DNA from: Mycolicibacterium poriferae
GTDB taxonomy: Bacteria > Actinomycetota > Actinomycetes > Mycobacteriales > Mycobacteriaceae
Length of the DNA: 64,000 nucleotides
Assembly (NCBI RefSeq): GCF_010728325.1
Contig: NZ_AP022570.1
Location: 5,022,001-5,086,000 of the forward strand
Direction of reading: 5' to 3'
Positions within the stretch are counted from its first letter, which is position 1. Each line of letters starts with the position of its first letter. The notes beneath the pieces are model-generated. The model was not told the origin of the DNA. It saw only the letters and a program-made list of their open reading frames with translations, and did not search any database. The translations under genes and the position numbers were made by a program. Shown in pieces: positions 44,097 to 52,572 of this stretch.

Positions 44097-44987
44097 TCAG
44101 CGGCGGCGGTTCTTCTTCCGCCGCTGCCGACGTTCAGCCGCCCGTCGCTGTACGCGCTGCTCTGGTGTAGTCGTCGGTGTCGGCGGGGACGAGTTCAGGA
44201 ACGCTTCGGTGATGCCCGTCTCTTGTTCGTACCAGGTCTTCAGAGCCATAGCAGCAGTAACGTATTCGTCTTTAATCGTGGCACACTGTCGGTTGACTTC
44301 ATCGGTGAACCAGTTGAAGAACTTGCTCACCGCCTGCATGTAGCTCTCGATCACCGGCAGCAAGTCGAACTGCGGCTCTTTAGCTTCCAGGTAGGTCTTC
44401 GCCGGTCCAGTCCACCCGTCCCACTCAAGCAACGCGTCACGGTCCAACTTCAGTTCGTTGACGAATCGCGGCGGTCTTCCACGTTCACCCAACAGCGTCG
44501 TGACCATGCCAGGGACCGGAATTGAGCGGTGTGTGCAGTAGTTTCGCAGCTTCGCCATGAACTCCGCCTCACCCGTTGCAAAGGTTCCCTTCAGTTTCGT
44601 CGCATATGTCTTCGTCTTAAATTCTGACTCCGCGCCCCACCTGTGGTTCATGACGACGTATTGCGAGTCCCGCAGCGACGTCACTGAAGTCAGGTAGTTG
44701 TGCAGAAACCTGACCAATTCGTCTTCGTATTCATCGGTCATCGTGTTCACATGGCGTCCACCATGAAGGAACAGACCGGCGTGGCGCTGAAGCTCGCTGG
44801 CGTTGTTGTAAATGACTCGCCCCGCCCTTCCGAGCGCTTCCAGGTCCACCTTCAGTTGGTATCCCGGCATCGCCAGCACTTCGGCCTTGCGCCGCTCAAG
44901 TTCGGCGAGGATGGGGTTCGTCCATGACTCGCCCTCCGCCGGGGCGCTGTCGTTCTCGACCCCGGCGTCTTCCGGCTCGTCGCTCAT
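44097..44987 (-). CDS. HEPN-like protein with Rx4H motif, unknown function
   Basis: The 296-residue product starts at ATG 44987; the frame is open 18 codons further. It is mostly helical and contains FMAKLRNYCTHRSIPVPG, where RNYCTH fits the HEPN ribonuclease motif R-x4-6-H. Segments such as YEDELVRFLHNYLTSVTSLRDSQYVVM and FFNWFTDEVNRQCATI are also typical of uncharacterised HEPN-type proteins. The C-terminus is very basic (RRAAERRQRRKKNRRR). It may be an RNase-type toxin or effector; this rests on the motif only. The gene upstream (45067) is in the same direction. Confidence 0.7.
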   Translation of the reverse strand: MSDEPEDAGVENDSAPAEGESWTNPILAELERRKAEVLAMPGYQLKVDLEALGRAGRVIYNNASELQRHAGLFLHGGRHVNTMTDEYEDELVRFLHNYLTSVTSLRDSQYVVMNHRWGAESEFKTKTYATKLKGTFATGEAEFMAKLRNYCTHRSIPVPGMVTTLLGERGRPPRFVNELKLDRDALLEWDGWTGPAKTYLEAKEPQFDLLPVIESYMQAVSKFFNWFTDEVNRQCATIKDEYVTAAMALKTWYEQETGITEAFLNSSPPTPTTTPEQRVQRRAAERRQRRKKNRRR

Positions 44988-45066
44988 GCATCCATCGTCC
45001 CAGCGACCGCCGACAAATCGGCTGCTGCCACGCCGGGGCACTACGTCGCCGTGGCGGTTCCAGATT

Positions 45067-45417
45067 TCAGTAGGCGATCATCTCCATGAGTTCAAATTCG
45101 TGGTCGAACGGCACGTGCCAAGGCTCTTCCTGGTTAGGCGTGCCGTCTGGCAATGCCGACACCCGCACTCGCACCGATACCCCCGGGGCCTTGCCCTCGT
45201 TGACGTGCCGTACCTTCAGAATCTTCGCGGGCACGTTCGCACCAACTGCCGGGTCGTAACCGGCAATAAACTTGCCGACGTGATCGTCAGTCAGGTCACG
45301 CGCCTTGATCTTGGCAACCGACACGATTGCCCCGGTTTCTGGTCCGCTACTGATAACACTGGAAGCCACGTACACATCCGGCTGTTCTGGCTGTTGGTCT
45401 TCATTGTCTTCGGCCAT
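45067..45417 (-). CDS. Small hypothetical protein upstream of the HEPN-like gene
   Basis: The 116-residue product starts at ATG 45417 and ends 79 bp before the HEPN-like start. It is acidic (MAEDNEDQQPEQPDVYVASS at the N-terminus) with likely beta strands (VRVRVSALPDG, WHVPFDHEFEL). No family is recognised. Position and charge opposite to the very basic HEPN-like tail would suit a partner or antidote, which is a guess. Confidence 0.6.
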   Translation of the reverse strand: MAEDNEDQQPEQPDVYVASSVISSGPETGAIVSVAKIKARDLTDDHVGKFIAGYDPAVGANVPAKILKVRHVNEGKAPGVSVRVRVSALPDGTPNQEEPWHVPFDHEFELMEMIAY

Positions 45418-45559
45418 GCTTTCATCGTCCCACCGGACACCGACGGATTACAGGGCGTTTATGGGGGCGGCCCATCGTTGTCCGCACGCTCAGCGATGCT
45501 GCGGAAGCCACGAAGGAATCTCTTTGCTGTGGCGCAGGCTGGCTCAGCTAGCCCGCGCC

Positions 45560-45586
45560 GGGTTGCGTAACGGTTGCGTAAGGGAA
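45560..45586. repeat. Paired TTGCGTAA motif, right copy (candidate integrase arm site)
   Basis: Two TTGCGTAA boxes 11 bp apart match 42574-42600 in 24 of 27 positions, same orientation. The unit lies 57 bp inside the right att copy. Circularising 42444-45643 would place the two pairs on either side of one core, as in a tyrosine-integrase attP. Confidence 0.7.
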
Positions 45587-45642
45587 CCCATGCGCCGAAC
45601 GTGGCAACGCTGCCTGCAAGCCTTCTACCAGCGGATATGCTC

Positions 45643-45685
45643 GTGCCCCCAGTCGGACTCGAACCGACACTGTGCGGATTTTAAG
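45643..45685. repeat. Right att copy within the tRNA gene
   Basis: This 43-bp segment is shared with 42402-42444 and forms the 3' half of the intact tRNA. It is the core at which the small 42.4-45.6 kb island was inserted. Confidence 0.85.
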
Positions 45686-45717
45686 TCCGCTGCCTCTGCC
45701 AATTGGGCTATGGGGGC
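45644..45717 (-). tRNA. tRNA-Leu (anticodon UAA)
   Basis: A 74-nt cloverleaf on the minus strand: acceptor GCCCCCA / TGGGGGC, D arm TAGCCCAATTGGCAGAGGCA, anticodon stem GCGGA / TCCGC with loop CTTAAAA (anticodon TAA), a 5-nt variable loop, and T arm GTCGG-TTCGAGT-CCGAC. CCA is not encoded. The short variable loop is class I, unlike typical bacterial tRNA-Leu, but the anticodon reads the Leu codon UUA. It is the integration site for neighbouring elements. Confidence 0.88.
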
Positions 45718-45737
45718 TTTGCAGTTCAGAGCGTAAT

Positions 45738-46949
45738 CTAGGCCGTTTCCGCCTCGTCACGATGCTCTGAATACCGCAGTGATACCGCAGTGCTATCGAT
45801 AGCCTTCCCCAGGGCGTCCGCCACACCGCTCAAATCGTCATTGAGAAGATGGCCGTAGCGGTCGAGCGTCATCGCGGCGGTCGCGTGCCCAAGCAGTCTC
45901 TGCACGACCTTGACGTTAGCGCCTGCACTGATCGCCAGTGACGCCGTGGTGTGTCTCAGCCCGTGCGGTACCAGCCCGTCGATGCCGATATCAGCACACG
46001 CGTTGTCGAACGCCCAGCGGTATTCGCCGAGTGGAAGGAACCCGCCCTTTCGGCTGGGAAAGACCAGCGCGTTGGGGTCGGCGGGCAGCTCGGCCTTGAG
46101 CTTTTTCCAAACCGGTTCGGGCACAGGCACGTGACGATCCCGCTTCGTCTTAGTCGTTGACTCCACGATGCCTTTACCGGTGACGGCTGTTGCGGACGAG
46201 CGCACCGTCAGCATCCGATCCCCCACATGCCGGCGGCGCAACGCAACGGCTTCGCCGAACCTCAGTCCGCAGTACCCGAGAACGAGCGTCAACGTCTCGA
46301 ACCGATCAGCAGCCTTCGCCAGCATTAGCAGCTCGGCATGGGTCAGGTAGCGCCGCTCACGCTCGCCTTGCTCGGGAAGATCTTCGTCCCGCTTGATCTC
46401 GAACGCGACGTTCTTCGCCACCTTGCCAGTCCGTTGGGCGTACTTCAGGACAGCGCCTACCAGCTGATGAGCTTGGGTGATCCGACTTGCCGACAGGCCG
46501 GTTCCGCGTTGCCCGCCGTCGACTGACAGCGCCCCCAGCCACGTTGAATATGATTCGTAGTCAATCCTTTTCAGCTGAACACTTTCCCACTTCGGCAGCA
46601 CCACAGTGTCAAGCAACGAGCGATATCCGGCAACGGTTTTCGGCTTGCGGTGCTGTTTGGTGGCGAACCACTGCTCGGCCACCGATCCGAAAGTCTCCGC
46701 ACTCTTCCGCGGATCGACATACTCGCCGCGCTGCACATCGGCGGTCAGCCCATTTAGGTAGGCCTGCGCATCCGGCTTACGCTGGAAACTCTTGGTGCGC
46801 TCGGCTCCACTGGCGTCAACCCACCTGACACGCCATCGCGACACCTTGCCATATACCGCAGACCGCTCAGTGCGCATCGCGCCGTCCGGCGCCTTGACTC
46901 GCTTGTGCCAGCGGTCGTCAATTCCCGCTCGCTCGTTTCGAGTCGTCAT
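45738..46949 (-). CDS. Tyrosine site-specific integrase
   Basis: The 403-residue product starts at ATG 46949. It has an N-terminal arm-binding/SAM-like part (KVSRWRVRWVDASGAERTKSFQRKPDAQAYL) and a core-binding domain. The catalytic domain shows LGYCGLRFGEAVAL (Arg), TKTKRDRHVPVP, PHGLRHTTASL (His-x-x-Arg) and LLGHATAAMTLDRYGHL (His and nucleophile Tyr). Its stop is 20 bp from the tRNA 5' end. TACCGCAG boxes flank the gene on both sides and may be its arm sites. It belongs to the element extending rightwards and might also mobilise the small island across the tRNA. Confidence 0.93.
   Translation of the reverse strand: MTTRNERAGIDDRWHKRVKAPDGAMRTERSAVYGKVSRWRVRWVDASGAERTKSFQRKPDAQAYLNGLTADVQRGEYVDPRKSAETFGSVAEQWFATKQHRKPKTVAGYRSLLDTVVLPKWESVQLKRIDYESYSTWLGALSVDGGQRGTGLSASRITQAHQLVGAVLKYAQRTGKVAKNVAFEIKRDEDLPEQGERERRYLTHAELLMLAKAADRFETLTLVLGYCGLRFGEAVALRRRHVGDRMLTVRSSATAVTGKGIVESTTKTKRDRHVPVPEPVWKKLKAELPADPNALVFPSRKGGFLPLGEYRWAFDNACADIGIDGLVPHGLRHTTASLAISAGANVKVVQRLLGHATAAMTLDRYGHLLNDDLSGVADALGKAIDSTAVSLRYSEHRDEAETA
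45771..45792. repeat. Tandem ATACCGCAGTG boxes at the integrase 3' end
   Basis: ATACCGCAGTG occurs twice head to tail inside the last codons of the integrase gene. Related TACCGCAG boxes occur at 46854-46861 and 46960-46967, near the integrase start. Repeats on both sides of an integrase gene are typical arm-type sites. Confidence 0.5.
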
Positions 46950-47151
46950 ACGCCGAAAGTACCGCAGTACTCCGCTCCCCTCATCCGCTTCGTTGCCAGG
47001 AGGCCGGACTATGAGCCCGCCGAAGACGTCACGACCCCTGAGTCATTGAAAGCCTTTTCTTCAAGCGAATGTGGCTGTGGTCGTGGACAGACCGTCAAGT
47101 CACCAGTCACTGTTGGCTCAGGCGAACCGACCATAGCTGAGGAGTAATTTG

Positions 47152-47349
47152 ATGGATCTGCTAGGAGCGAAGGAAGTTTCGGACATCACTGGAGTTCCGA
47201 TGGGGACGCTGAGGTACTGGCGGCATTCGAATATTGGGCCGGCGAGTTTCACCTTGGGACGCCGAGTCGTTTATCGGCGGGCCGAGGTATTGCGCTGGAT
47301 ATCGGAGCGAGAGAGCGCAACCCGCCGCGGAGGCGGCGACGCCGCTTAG
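47152..47349 (+). CDS. Excisionase/AlpA-like HTH protein
   Basis: The 65-residue product starts at ATG 47152, with GAGGAG about 9 nt upstream. The sequence (LLGAKEVSDITGVPMGTLRYWRHSNIGPASFTLGRRVVYRRAEVLRWISE) is the MerR-type winged helix of excisionases and AlpA regulators. It is divergent from the integrase and precedes the replication ATPase, the usual order in actinobacterial integrative elements and phage satellites. Confidence 0.85.
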   Translation: MDLLGAKEVSDITGVPMGTLRYWRHSNIGPASFTLGRRVVYRRAEVLRWISERESATRRGGGDAA

Positions 47350-47368
47350 TGCCTGCGCACGAAAAAGA

Positions 47369-47387
47369 CCTCGGGGACTAGCCGAGG
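47369..47387 (+). terminator. Hairpin between the excisionase and ATPase genes
   Basis: CCTCGG and CCGAGG are separated by 7 nt, 19 bp after the excisionase stop, and followed by TTCGTTC. It is a short stem that could attenuate transcription into the ATPase gene. Confidence 0.35.
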
Positions 47388-47482
47388 CCTTCGTTCGAAC
47401 CACCCGATCACGCCACACGGAAGTTCCTCATGAGAATAGCGCAGCATGCCCATAAGCGACAGCACCACGGGCAGGAAAACCC

Positions 47483-49060
47483 TTGAGCGGCAGGGGGGAG
47501 GGGGACAAGAAGTCAGTCGCGGCACGCTTAGTCGATATGGCCCGGGAACGCTATGTTCTCGGAGTCTCCAAGGACGGCGAACCATTTGGCGCCGAACGCA
47601 GTCGACCCCACCTCGCGATACTCCTGCGTGGTGGGAGGGCTGGCTTACGGGCAGATCTCGCCGCTCGCTACTTCACCGAGACCGGTGCGGTCGCCGGGGG
47701 CCAAGCACTTACCGACGCCACACTGATTTTAGAAGGTCTGGCGGCCACGCAGGCACCCGACAAGTTGAACCTACGCGTTGCCGACCACCACGGGACGATC
47801 TACATCGACACCGGAGATCCAAACGGTCAAGTAATCAAAGTCTGCGACGGTGGGTGGTCGATGGCTACCACTGCGCCGGTGCGGTTCCTCCGAAATACGA
47901 AGCTGACGGGGGCGATGCCGGCACCAAGCTCCCGCGGGGATGTGACGAAGCTCTGGGAGTTCGTCAATGTCGCCGTTGAGGACCGCCCAGTTCTTCTCGC
48001 GTTCCTAGTAGCTGCTTTGGTTCAGTGCGACGTCCCGCATCCGGTACTAGCCCTGTTTGGCGAGCAAGGTAGCGCTAAAACGACATCCACACGGAGCTTG
48101 GTCGAACTCATCGATCCTTCGCCCGCCCCCTTTCGTCAGGCGCCGCGGGACGCGGACTCATGGGCGGTTGCCGCGTCTGGATCGTGGGTCGTTGCTCTGG
48201 ACAACCTGTCGGCCATCCCGCCGTGGCTGTCGGACTCATTATGCCGCGCTGCGACAGGCGACGCCATGGTGAAACGGTCTCTATATACCGATGCCGATCT
48301 GGCTGTCATCAAGTTTCGTCGATGCGTGATTATCAACGGAATCGACGTCGGCGCCATCCGACCCGATCTGGCAGAGCGGCTAGCGATCGTCGAGCTGCGA
48401 CGCATCGACCCCAGAATGCGACAGTCAGAGGCCGAGATGCGACAGCGGTGGGAAACAGCTCTACCAGGTATTTTTGGCGGACTACTTGACTTGGCTGCCT
48501 CCGTTCACCATCGGTTGGAGACCATCAAAGTTGAGGACTCGCCCAGGATGGCGGACTTCTGTCGCACGCTGGCGGCCGTGGACGAGATCTTGTCGACTAA
48601 TGGCGTACGCCGGTACATGTCGCGCGCCAATCAGTTGTCTGAGGACAGTTTGTCCGTCGACCCGTTTATCGAACAGCTTCGCTCGCGGACATTAGAACCT
48701 GCTGTTGGTCAATCCGGCAGTGATTTGCTGATGCTGCTCACACCGGTCAACGACGACTGGCAACGACCGAGGGACTGGCCGAAGAACGGTCGCGACGTTT
48801 CTGGGCTGCTGCGTAGGCACGCACCCGCTCTACGCAACCTCGGATGGGTGATCGAAGATGATGGCGCGCGCAACCGCAGGAATGTACTGCTGTGGACAAT
48901 CTATCCGCCGTACAAAGATGTTGTGGCTCAGCGAGCCTCGCAACCCTCGCGTCTCTCGCTTACGCAGATCAGCGAGAACGCGAACTTCGACCGGAGTCAG
49001 CAGAAAGTTTTGAATGCCGACGCGAAGGCTGGCGAGGGTCGCCCGGCGGCAGCGTCGTGA
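47483..49060 (+). CDS. Replication-type AAA/SF3-like ATPase of the integrative element
   Basis: The 525-residue product starts at TTG 47483, after AGGA; ATG 47537 is an alternative. Residues about 170-330 hold a P-loop ATPase: LALFGEQGSAKTTSTRSLV (Walker A), SWVVALDNLSAIPPWLSDSLCRAATGDAM (Walker B region) and FRRCVIINGIDVGAIRPDLAERL with likely sensor and Arg residues. The N-terminal part may be a primase-like or DNA-binding domain. Proteins of this form are replication helicases in actinobacterial integrative elements and satellites. No separate primase or phage structural gene is visible. Confidence 0.75.
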   Translation: MSGRGEGDKKSVAARLVDMARERYVLGVSKDGEPFGAERSRPHLAILLRGGRAGLRADLAARYFTETGAVAGGQALTDATLILEGLAATQAPDKLNLRVADHHGTIYIDTGDPNGQVIKVCDGGWSMATTAPVRFLRNTKLTGAMPAPSSRGDVTKLWEFVNVAVEDRPVLLAFLVAALVQCDVPHPVLALFGEQGSAKTTSTRSLVELIDPSPAPFRQAPRDADSWAVAASGSWVVALDNLSAIPPWLSDSLCRAATGDAMVKRSLYTDADLAVIKFRRCVIINGIDVGAIRPDLAERLAIVELRRIDPRMRQSEAEMRQRWETALPGIFGGLLDLAASVHHRLETIKVEDSPRMADFCRTLAAVDEILSTNGVRRYMSRANQLSEDSLSVDPFIEQLRSRTLEPAVGQSGSDLLMLLTPVNDDWQRPRDWPKNGRDVSGLLRRHAPALRNLGWVIEDDGARNRRNVLLWTIYPPYKDVVAQRASQPSRLSLTQISENANFDRSQQKVLNADAKAGEGRPAAAS

Positions 49061-49189
49061 CCGTGCGCTGTGGGCAGGGAATCAGGTGCCCAGATAGTTG
49101 ATTGCATACCGTTTTATCCGGTCTGATGATGCGTCAATACCGGCGAAGCGTCGACGTGTGGCAGCTCGCCTCGGTGGGCCGGCTGGGTC

Positions 49190-49330
49190 CTAAAGCTCAT
49201 CCTGAATCGGCAGCAGCAGGGCGATGGCGTGACCATCCTCCGCCCGGATTTCGAATGAATCCCCTCGTTCGACGCTCAAGAGCACTTCGTCGAAGTTCTC
49301 TAGGAGGTCCTGCATTGCAATGATCTTCAT
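49190..49330 (-). CDS. Orphan Phd/YefM-like antitoxin, 46 residues
   Basis: ATG 49330 to TAG 49190. The product begins MKIIAMQDLLENFDEVLLSV, continues RGDSFEIRAEDGHAIALLLP and ends IQDEL. The pattern (short N-terminal strand, helix with FDEVLLSVERGDSFEI, then strand HAIALLLPI) is that of Phd-type antitoxins, which bind DNA and block a toxin. No RelE, Doc or PIN toxin frame is seen beside it. It follows the type VII-like operon in the same direction. Confidence 0.6.
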   Translation of the reverse strand: MKIIAMQDLLENFDEVLLSVERGDSFEIRAEDGHAIALLLPIQDEL

Positions 49331-49450
49331 GATTGGTCCAAGAGTATGAGTTCACCGGTTACATGCCCGAGAGCAGTGAAGCACCGTGAGGCCAAAGACT
49401 GTCGCAGGCGCCACTCTCGCATTCGGCCTTGTATCAGCTGGCGGAGCAGG

Positions 49451-50221
49451 TCAGGGCGTGGGAGGGCACCAAACTTCCTGGACTGCTCTGCAATCCGCGA
49501 CAGCTTGCGGGTCTACGACCTCGATGTCGCGAAGCACGGAATCACAATCACCCAAGGAGCACCCATGGTCGGTCAGTGCCTTCATCCAACTCACCAGCAC
49601 GGTCATTGAACGAGTTCCATCCTCGGGAGATCCGGTAGCCCACGCACGACCAAACGTGGCGGCCGCACTGTCGAGAAACGCTCTGTGCACCACCCGATAT
49701 GCTTTGTCGAACTCCGATCGAGCCATCCAACCGTACGCAACTAGTTGCGGCACACCGATTTCGCGTTCGATGACGCTTGGGCTCGCAAGGCGAAGGGCAG
49801 CGCTCCATTGTTCACGAGCGGTAGCCGGGTATCCGTGTGGCGAAGTGGGCTGAAGCATCAGCAGGTACCGACCGCCTTCCGAGTAATCGGCCCGTCGCCA
49901 ATCTGGGTCTCGCCCGGGCACCGCTATAGCCGGGGGCGCATGCAGGGTCGTGCGGTCCCAGGTCGGCGGCGGAGGCTGTAGCGAAGCAATTGCGCACACT
50001 CTTTTTAGTGCTGAGCTGAGCTGTCTCAGCCTGTTCGCGTAGTCCAGCAGGGGATAACTCTTTAGTGAGGTGTAGTTGCCGCACAGCTCAACCTCAGTTT
50101 GAACGTGGAACTCGCGCGTCCAGGCACATGCTTGATCGACGACGTTCGCCAGATACGTATGCTGCCGCGCGAGCTCGGCGCGCCAAGCTTCACCATCTAC
50201 CTCCTGAGGCAGCGAATCCAT
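49451..50221 (-). CDS. Hypothetical protein, last gene of the type VII-like operon
   Basis: The 256-residue product starts at ATG 50221, 2 nt after the stop of the upstream gene (TGA-TA-ATG), so translation is coupled. It is mainly helical (WRAELARQHTYLANVVDQACAWTREFHVQTEVELCGNYTSL, LDYANRLRQLSSALKRVCAIA), with a proline-rich middle. No signal peptide or membrane span is found. No family is recognised; position corresponds to Rv3898c in the M. tuberculosis order, but the length differs. It may be a chaperone or partner of the 782-residue protein. Confidence 0.6.
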   Translation of the reverse strand: MDSLPQEVDGEAWRAELARQHTYLANVVDQACAWTREFHVQTEVELCGNYTSLKSYPLLDYANRLRQLSSALKRVCAIASLQPPPPTWDRTTLHAPPAIAVPGRDPDWRRADYSEGGRYLLMLQPTSPHGYPATAREQWSAALRLASPSVIEREIGVPQLVAYGWMARSEFDKAYRVVHRAFLDSAAATFGRAWATGSPEDGTRSMTVLVSWMKALTDHGCSLGDCDSVLRDIEVVDPQAVADCRAVQEVWCPPTP

Positions 50222-50223
50222 TA

Positions 50224-52572
50224 TCAGGATGAACCGCCTGCAGCGTCGAAAATTGCAGTAATCCAGCCGGTTCCCCGACTGTCGAGGTAGGCATGTGCTG
50301 CGGCGTAGATCATGTCTTCCAGCGGCAGGTCCGCCTGCATTGCTCCGCAGTTGTCGTCAGCTATCCACCCCAGGACCACCTCAAGCGCTCGGCAAATAAG
50401 CCATTGCCCCCTGTACTCTGCACAGACGGTGTCAGTGCGTTCATCTTCCCAACCCGGCTGCACCATTCCGATGCTGAACCATTGCTGCTGAACCGCTTCG
50501 GCGAAACGGGCGCGGTCCGAAGCGTCTACTTTGCCGTCTGCTGCAGCCGGCCATACCGAGTCGAAGTTCGGCGGAATTCGGGGGCCACCGTCGGCGACGA
50601 TCGCAAGGCGCGCGTCGGAAACGATTGCCTCCGTGACCAGTTTGGCAGCTCGCTGGGTAAGCCCTCTGGCACGAAGTTGCGCTACACGCTCGAAAAGGTC
50701 GGGGTACTCCCGCTCCAATCGGTGCGTAGTATTCGCGTTGGCGATAGCGTCCCGTTTTCCGATCGAGGCGGGCATAGACATGCCGGAGCAGGTGGCCCAC
50801 TCAGTACCCCAGCGTTGCGCGGCAGTCATGAGCGCTGTTACGTCAGACCAGGTGGTCGCTGCAGCGGCTAAGCGCCAGCCAGCCGGCTCCGCGGCCTTGA
50901 CTTCTGCGAAGGCGATCAGTGTCGCAGCCGGATCGAGATTTCCGATCCATCGGCTACGAAAGCCCTCTCCAATAGCTTGGTCAGACCAGAGCATCCGCAC
51001 GCCCTCAGGGACCACAATCCCCGCGGGGACGTAACCCGCACCGTGATGTGTCAGCGCCACAACATGCCGATCGCCAGCCGCTGAATACATCAGGCCGACG
51101 GCCCACAGTGCGAAGGTTCGGCAGGATTCGGTGGCGTACAACAGTTCCCACGCCAACCGTTTAACCGTCTGTAGATCGCTCGACTCGTTGCGCCGCCGTT
51201 CCAAGTCCCGGGCCGCCGCGGCCGCTACCCGGGACGGCAGCGTCGCGGCGGGAGTTGTCAACGCTGCCGTCGCGACCGATGCGGCGGCAGGCGCCATTGA
51301 GGTGTGAGCGCCGCCAATCAATGGGACAGCACCGGCGGCCGGTGGAATTGCGGCCGGAACTGAAGGCGGCGGACCCAGCGGCCCCGGGGGCAGCAAGGGT
51401 GCTGAAACCGCTGGATAGGGATTAGTACTCGACACTACCTGCGGCCCGGCAATAGACGCTGGCACGGCACCCGTGGTCGCTCCTAGTGACGGATGCCAGA
51501 TTCCACTCGGAGATGCCGCCGGCTGCGCCGGCGTCGCAGTGGCTACGACAGCAGGAAAGCTAGTCGTCTGAGCGCCGGTGACCGATGACAGCGGCGCAGG
51601 ACCGCTTGCAGGCATGACCCCTTGCAGCGCGACAGCAGGAGACGGCGATGCAGATACTGCCGGTCGTACCAAACCCGACTGCGACATTCCTCCAGTGCCC
51701 GATCCCGATAGCGGCGATGCCGAACTTCCGAACGCGGCCAACGAGCCTATGGATGAGGAACGTCCTGGTCCGGCGAGGCCTACCCCACTGCTTCCGATGT
51801 CACCAACCGCGGCTACGGACGCAGGACTGGCGCTCTGCGCCGGTGGGTGCGGTGACAGCGATGAAGGACCAGGGGTAGGCCCGGTGCTGACTCGCGGCGC
51901 AGTGTTACCAGACCTGGATTCGGCATCAGACGGGTCTGGCACCGAGAGACGAGGCTGCGTATCACCGGTCTCCACTGCTGCCTCGGGTGGACGCTCAGGC
52001 GATTCGTCGGATCGCTTTTCGGTCGACCGATCGTCATCGCCCGTACTAAACGGATCGCCATTCGGGGGTCCCTCCGGCAGAGGCGTAAATCCCTGGACGA
52101 ATTGCACAGTTAAAGCGCGGATCTCATCGGCGGCCCCTACTGCGATTCCTCGCGCCCGCGCGGCAGCACTGGTAATGATGTTGATAGCCGTGGGACTTCT
52201 GCTCGGCACGTGTACCAGTTGTTGATGTGCCTCAGCATCAATCGTGTCAATCATCAGCTCAGCACTCATCTGGATCGCCGCAACACTCTGCATCAGATCA
52301 GCGGCAGCCTTATCCGCGTCAGCCTTATCGTCGGCCCGAACCTGAATACGCCTGTAGGCAGCGTGCATTGCTTCAAAACCATTTGACTGCGCCACACCGA
52401 CAACCTGCAAGCCGTGCAAGGCGACCCGGTGAGCATCTACCGCAGCCGCAGTCGCCATCGCCAGACGACGTTGAGCAGCAGCCCGTCCTTCAGATTGCTC
52501 GCGGGTGACCGGCCATACATCGGGCGCCACGATGAAGCGTGAATAGCTACGAGCGGGTGGTGAAGCGGCCAT
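50224..52572 (-). CDS. Large Rv3899c/Rv3900c-like protein (DUF5631/DUF5632 type), T7SS-associated
   Basis: The 782-residue product starts at ATG 52572, overlapping the previous stop as TAATG; ATG 52596 is also open. It has an N-terminal helical region (residues about 15-160, AAAQRRLAMATAAAVDAHRVALHGLQVV), then about 330 residues of Pro/Ser/Ala/Gly-rich linker. The globular C-terminal part begins near LERRRNESSDLQTVKRLAWELLYATESCRTFALWAVGLMYSA and includes THHGAGYVPAGIVVPEGVRMLW. The domain order looks like M. tuberculosis Rv3900c (Pro/Ala-rich) fused to Rv3899c. That comparison is from memory. It may be a secreted effector or a secretion accessory. Confidence 0.65.
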   Translation of the reverse strand: MAASPPARSYSRFIVAPDVWPVTREQSEGRAAAQRRLAMATAAAVDAHRVALHGLQVVGVAQSNGFEAMHAAYRRIQVRADDKADADKAAADLMQSVAAIQMSAELMIDTIDAEAHQQLVHVPSRSPTAINIITSAAARARGIAVGAADEIRALTVQFVQGFTPLPEGPPNGDPFSTGDDDRSTEKRSDESPERPPEAAVETGDTQPRLSVPDPSDAESRSGNTAPRVSTGPTPGPSSLSPHPPAQSASPASVAAVGDIGSSGVGLAGPGRSSSIGSLAAFGSSASPLSGSGTGGMSQSGLVRPAVSASPSPAVALQGVMPASGPAPLSSVTGAQTTSFPAVVATATPAQPAASPSGIWHPSLGATTGAVPASIAGPQVVSSTNPYPAVSAPLLPPGPLGPPPSVPAAIPPAAGAVPLIGGAHTSMAPAAASVATAALTTPAATLPSRVAAAAARDLERRRNESSDLQTVKRLAWELLYATESCRTFALWAVGLMYSAAGDRHVVALTHHGAGYVPAGIVVPEGVRMLWSDQAIGEGFRSRWIGNLDPAATLIAFAEVKAAEPAGWRLAAAATTWSDVTALMTAAQRWGTEWATCSGMSMPASIGKRDAIANANTTHRLEREYPDLFERVAQLRARGLTQRAAKLVTEAIVSDARLAIVADGGPRIPPNFDSVWPAAADGKVDASDRARFAEAVQQQWFSIGMVQPGWEDERTDTVCAEYRGQWLICRALEVVLGWIADDNCGAMQADLPLEDMIYAAAHAYLDSRGTGWITAIFDAAGGSS

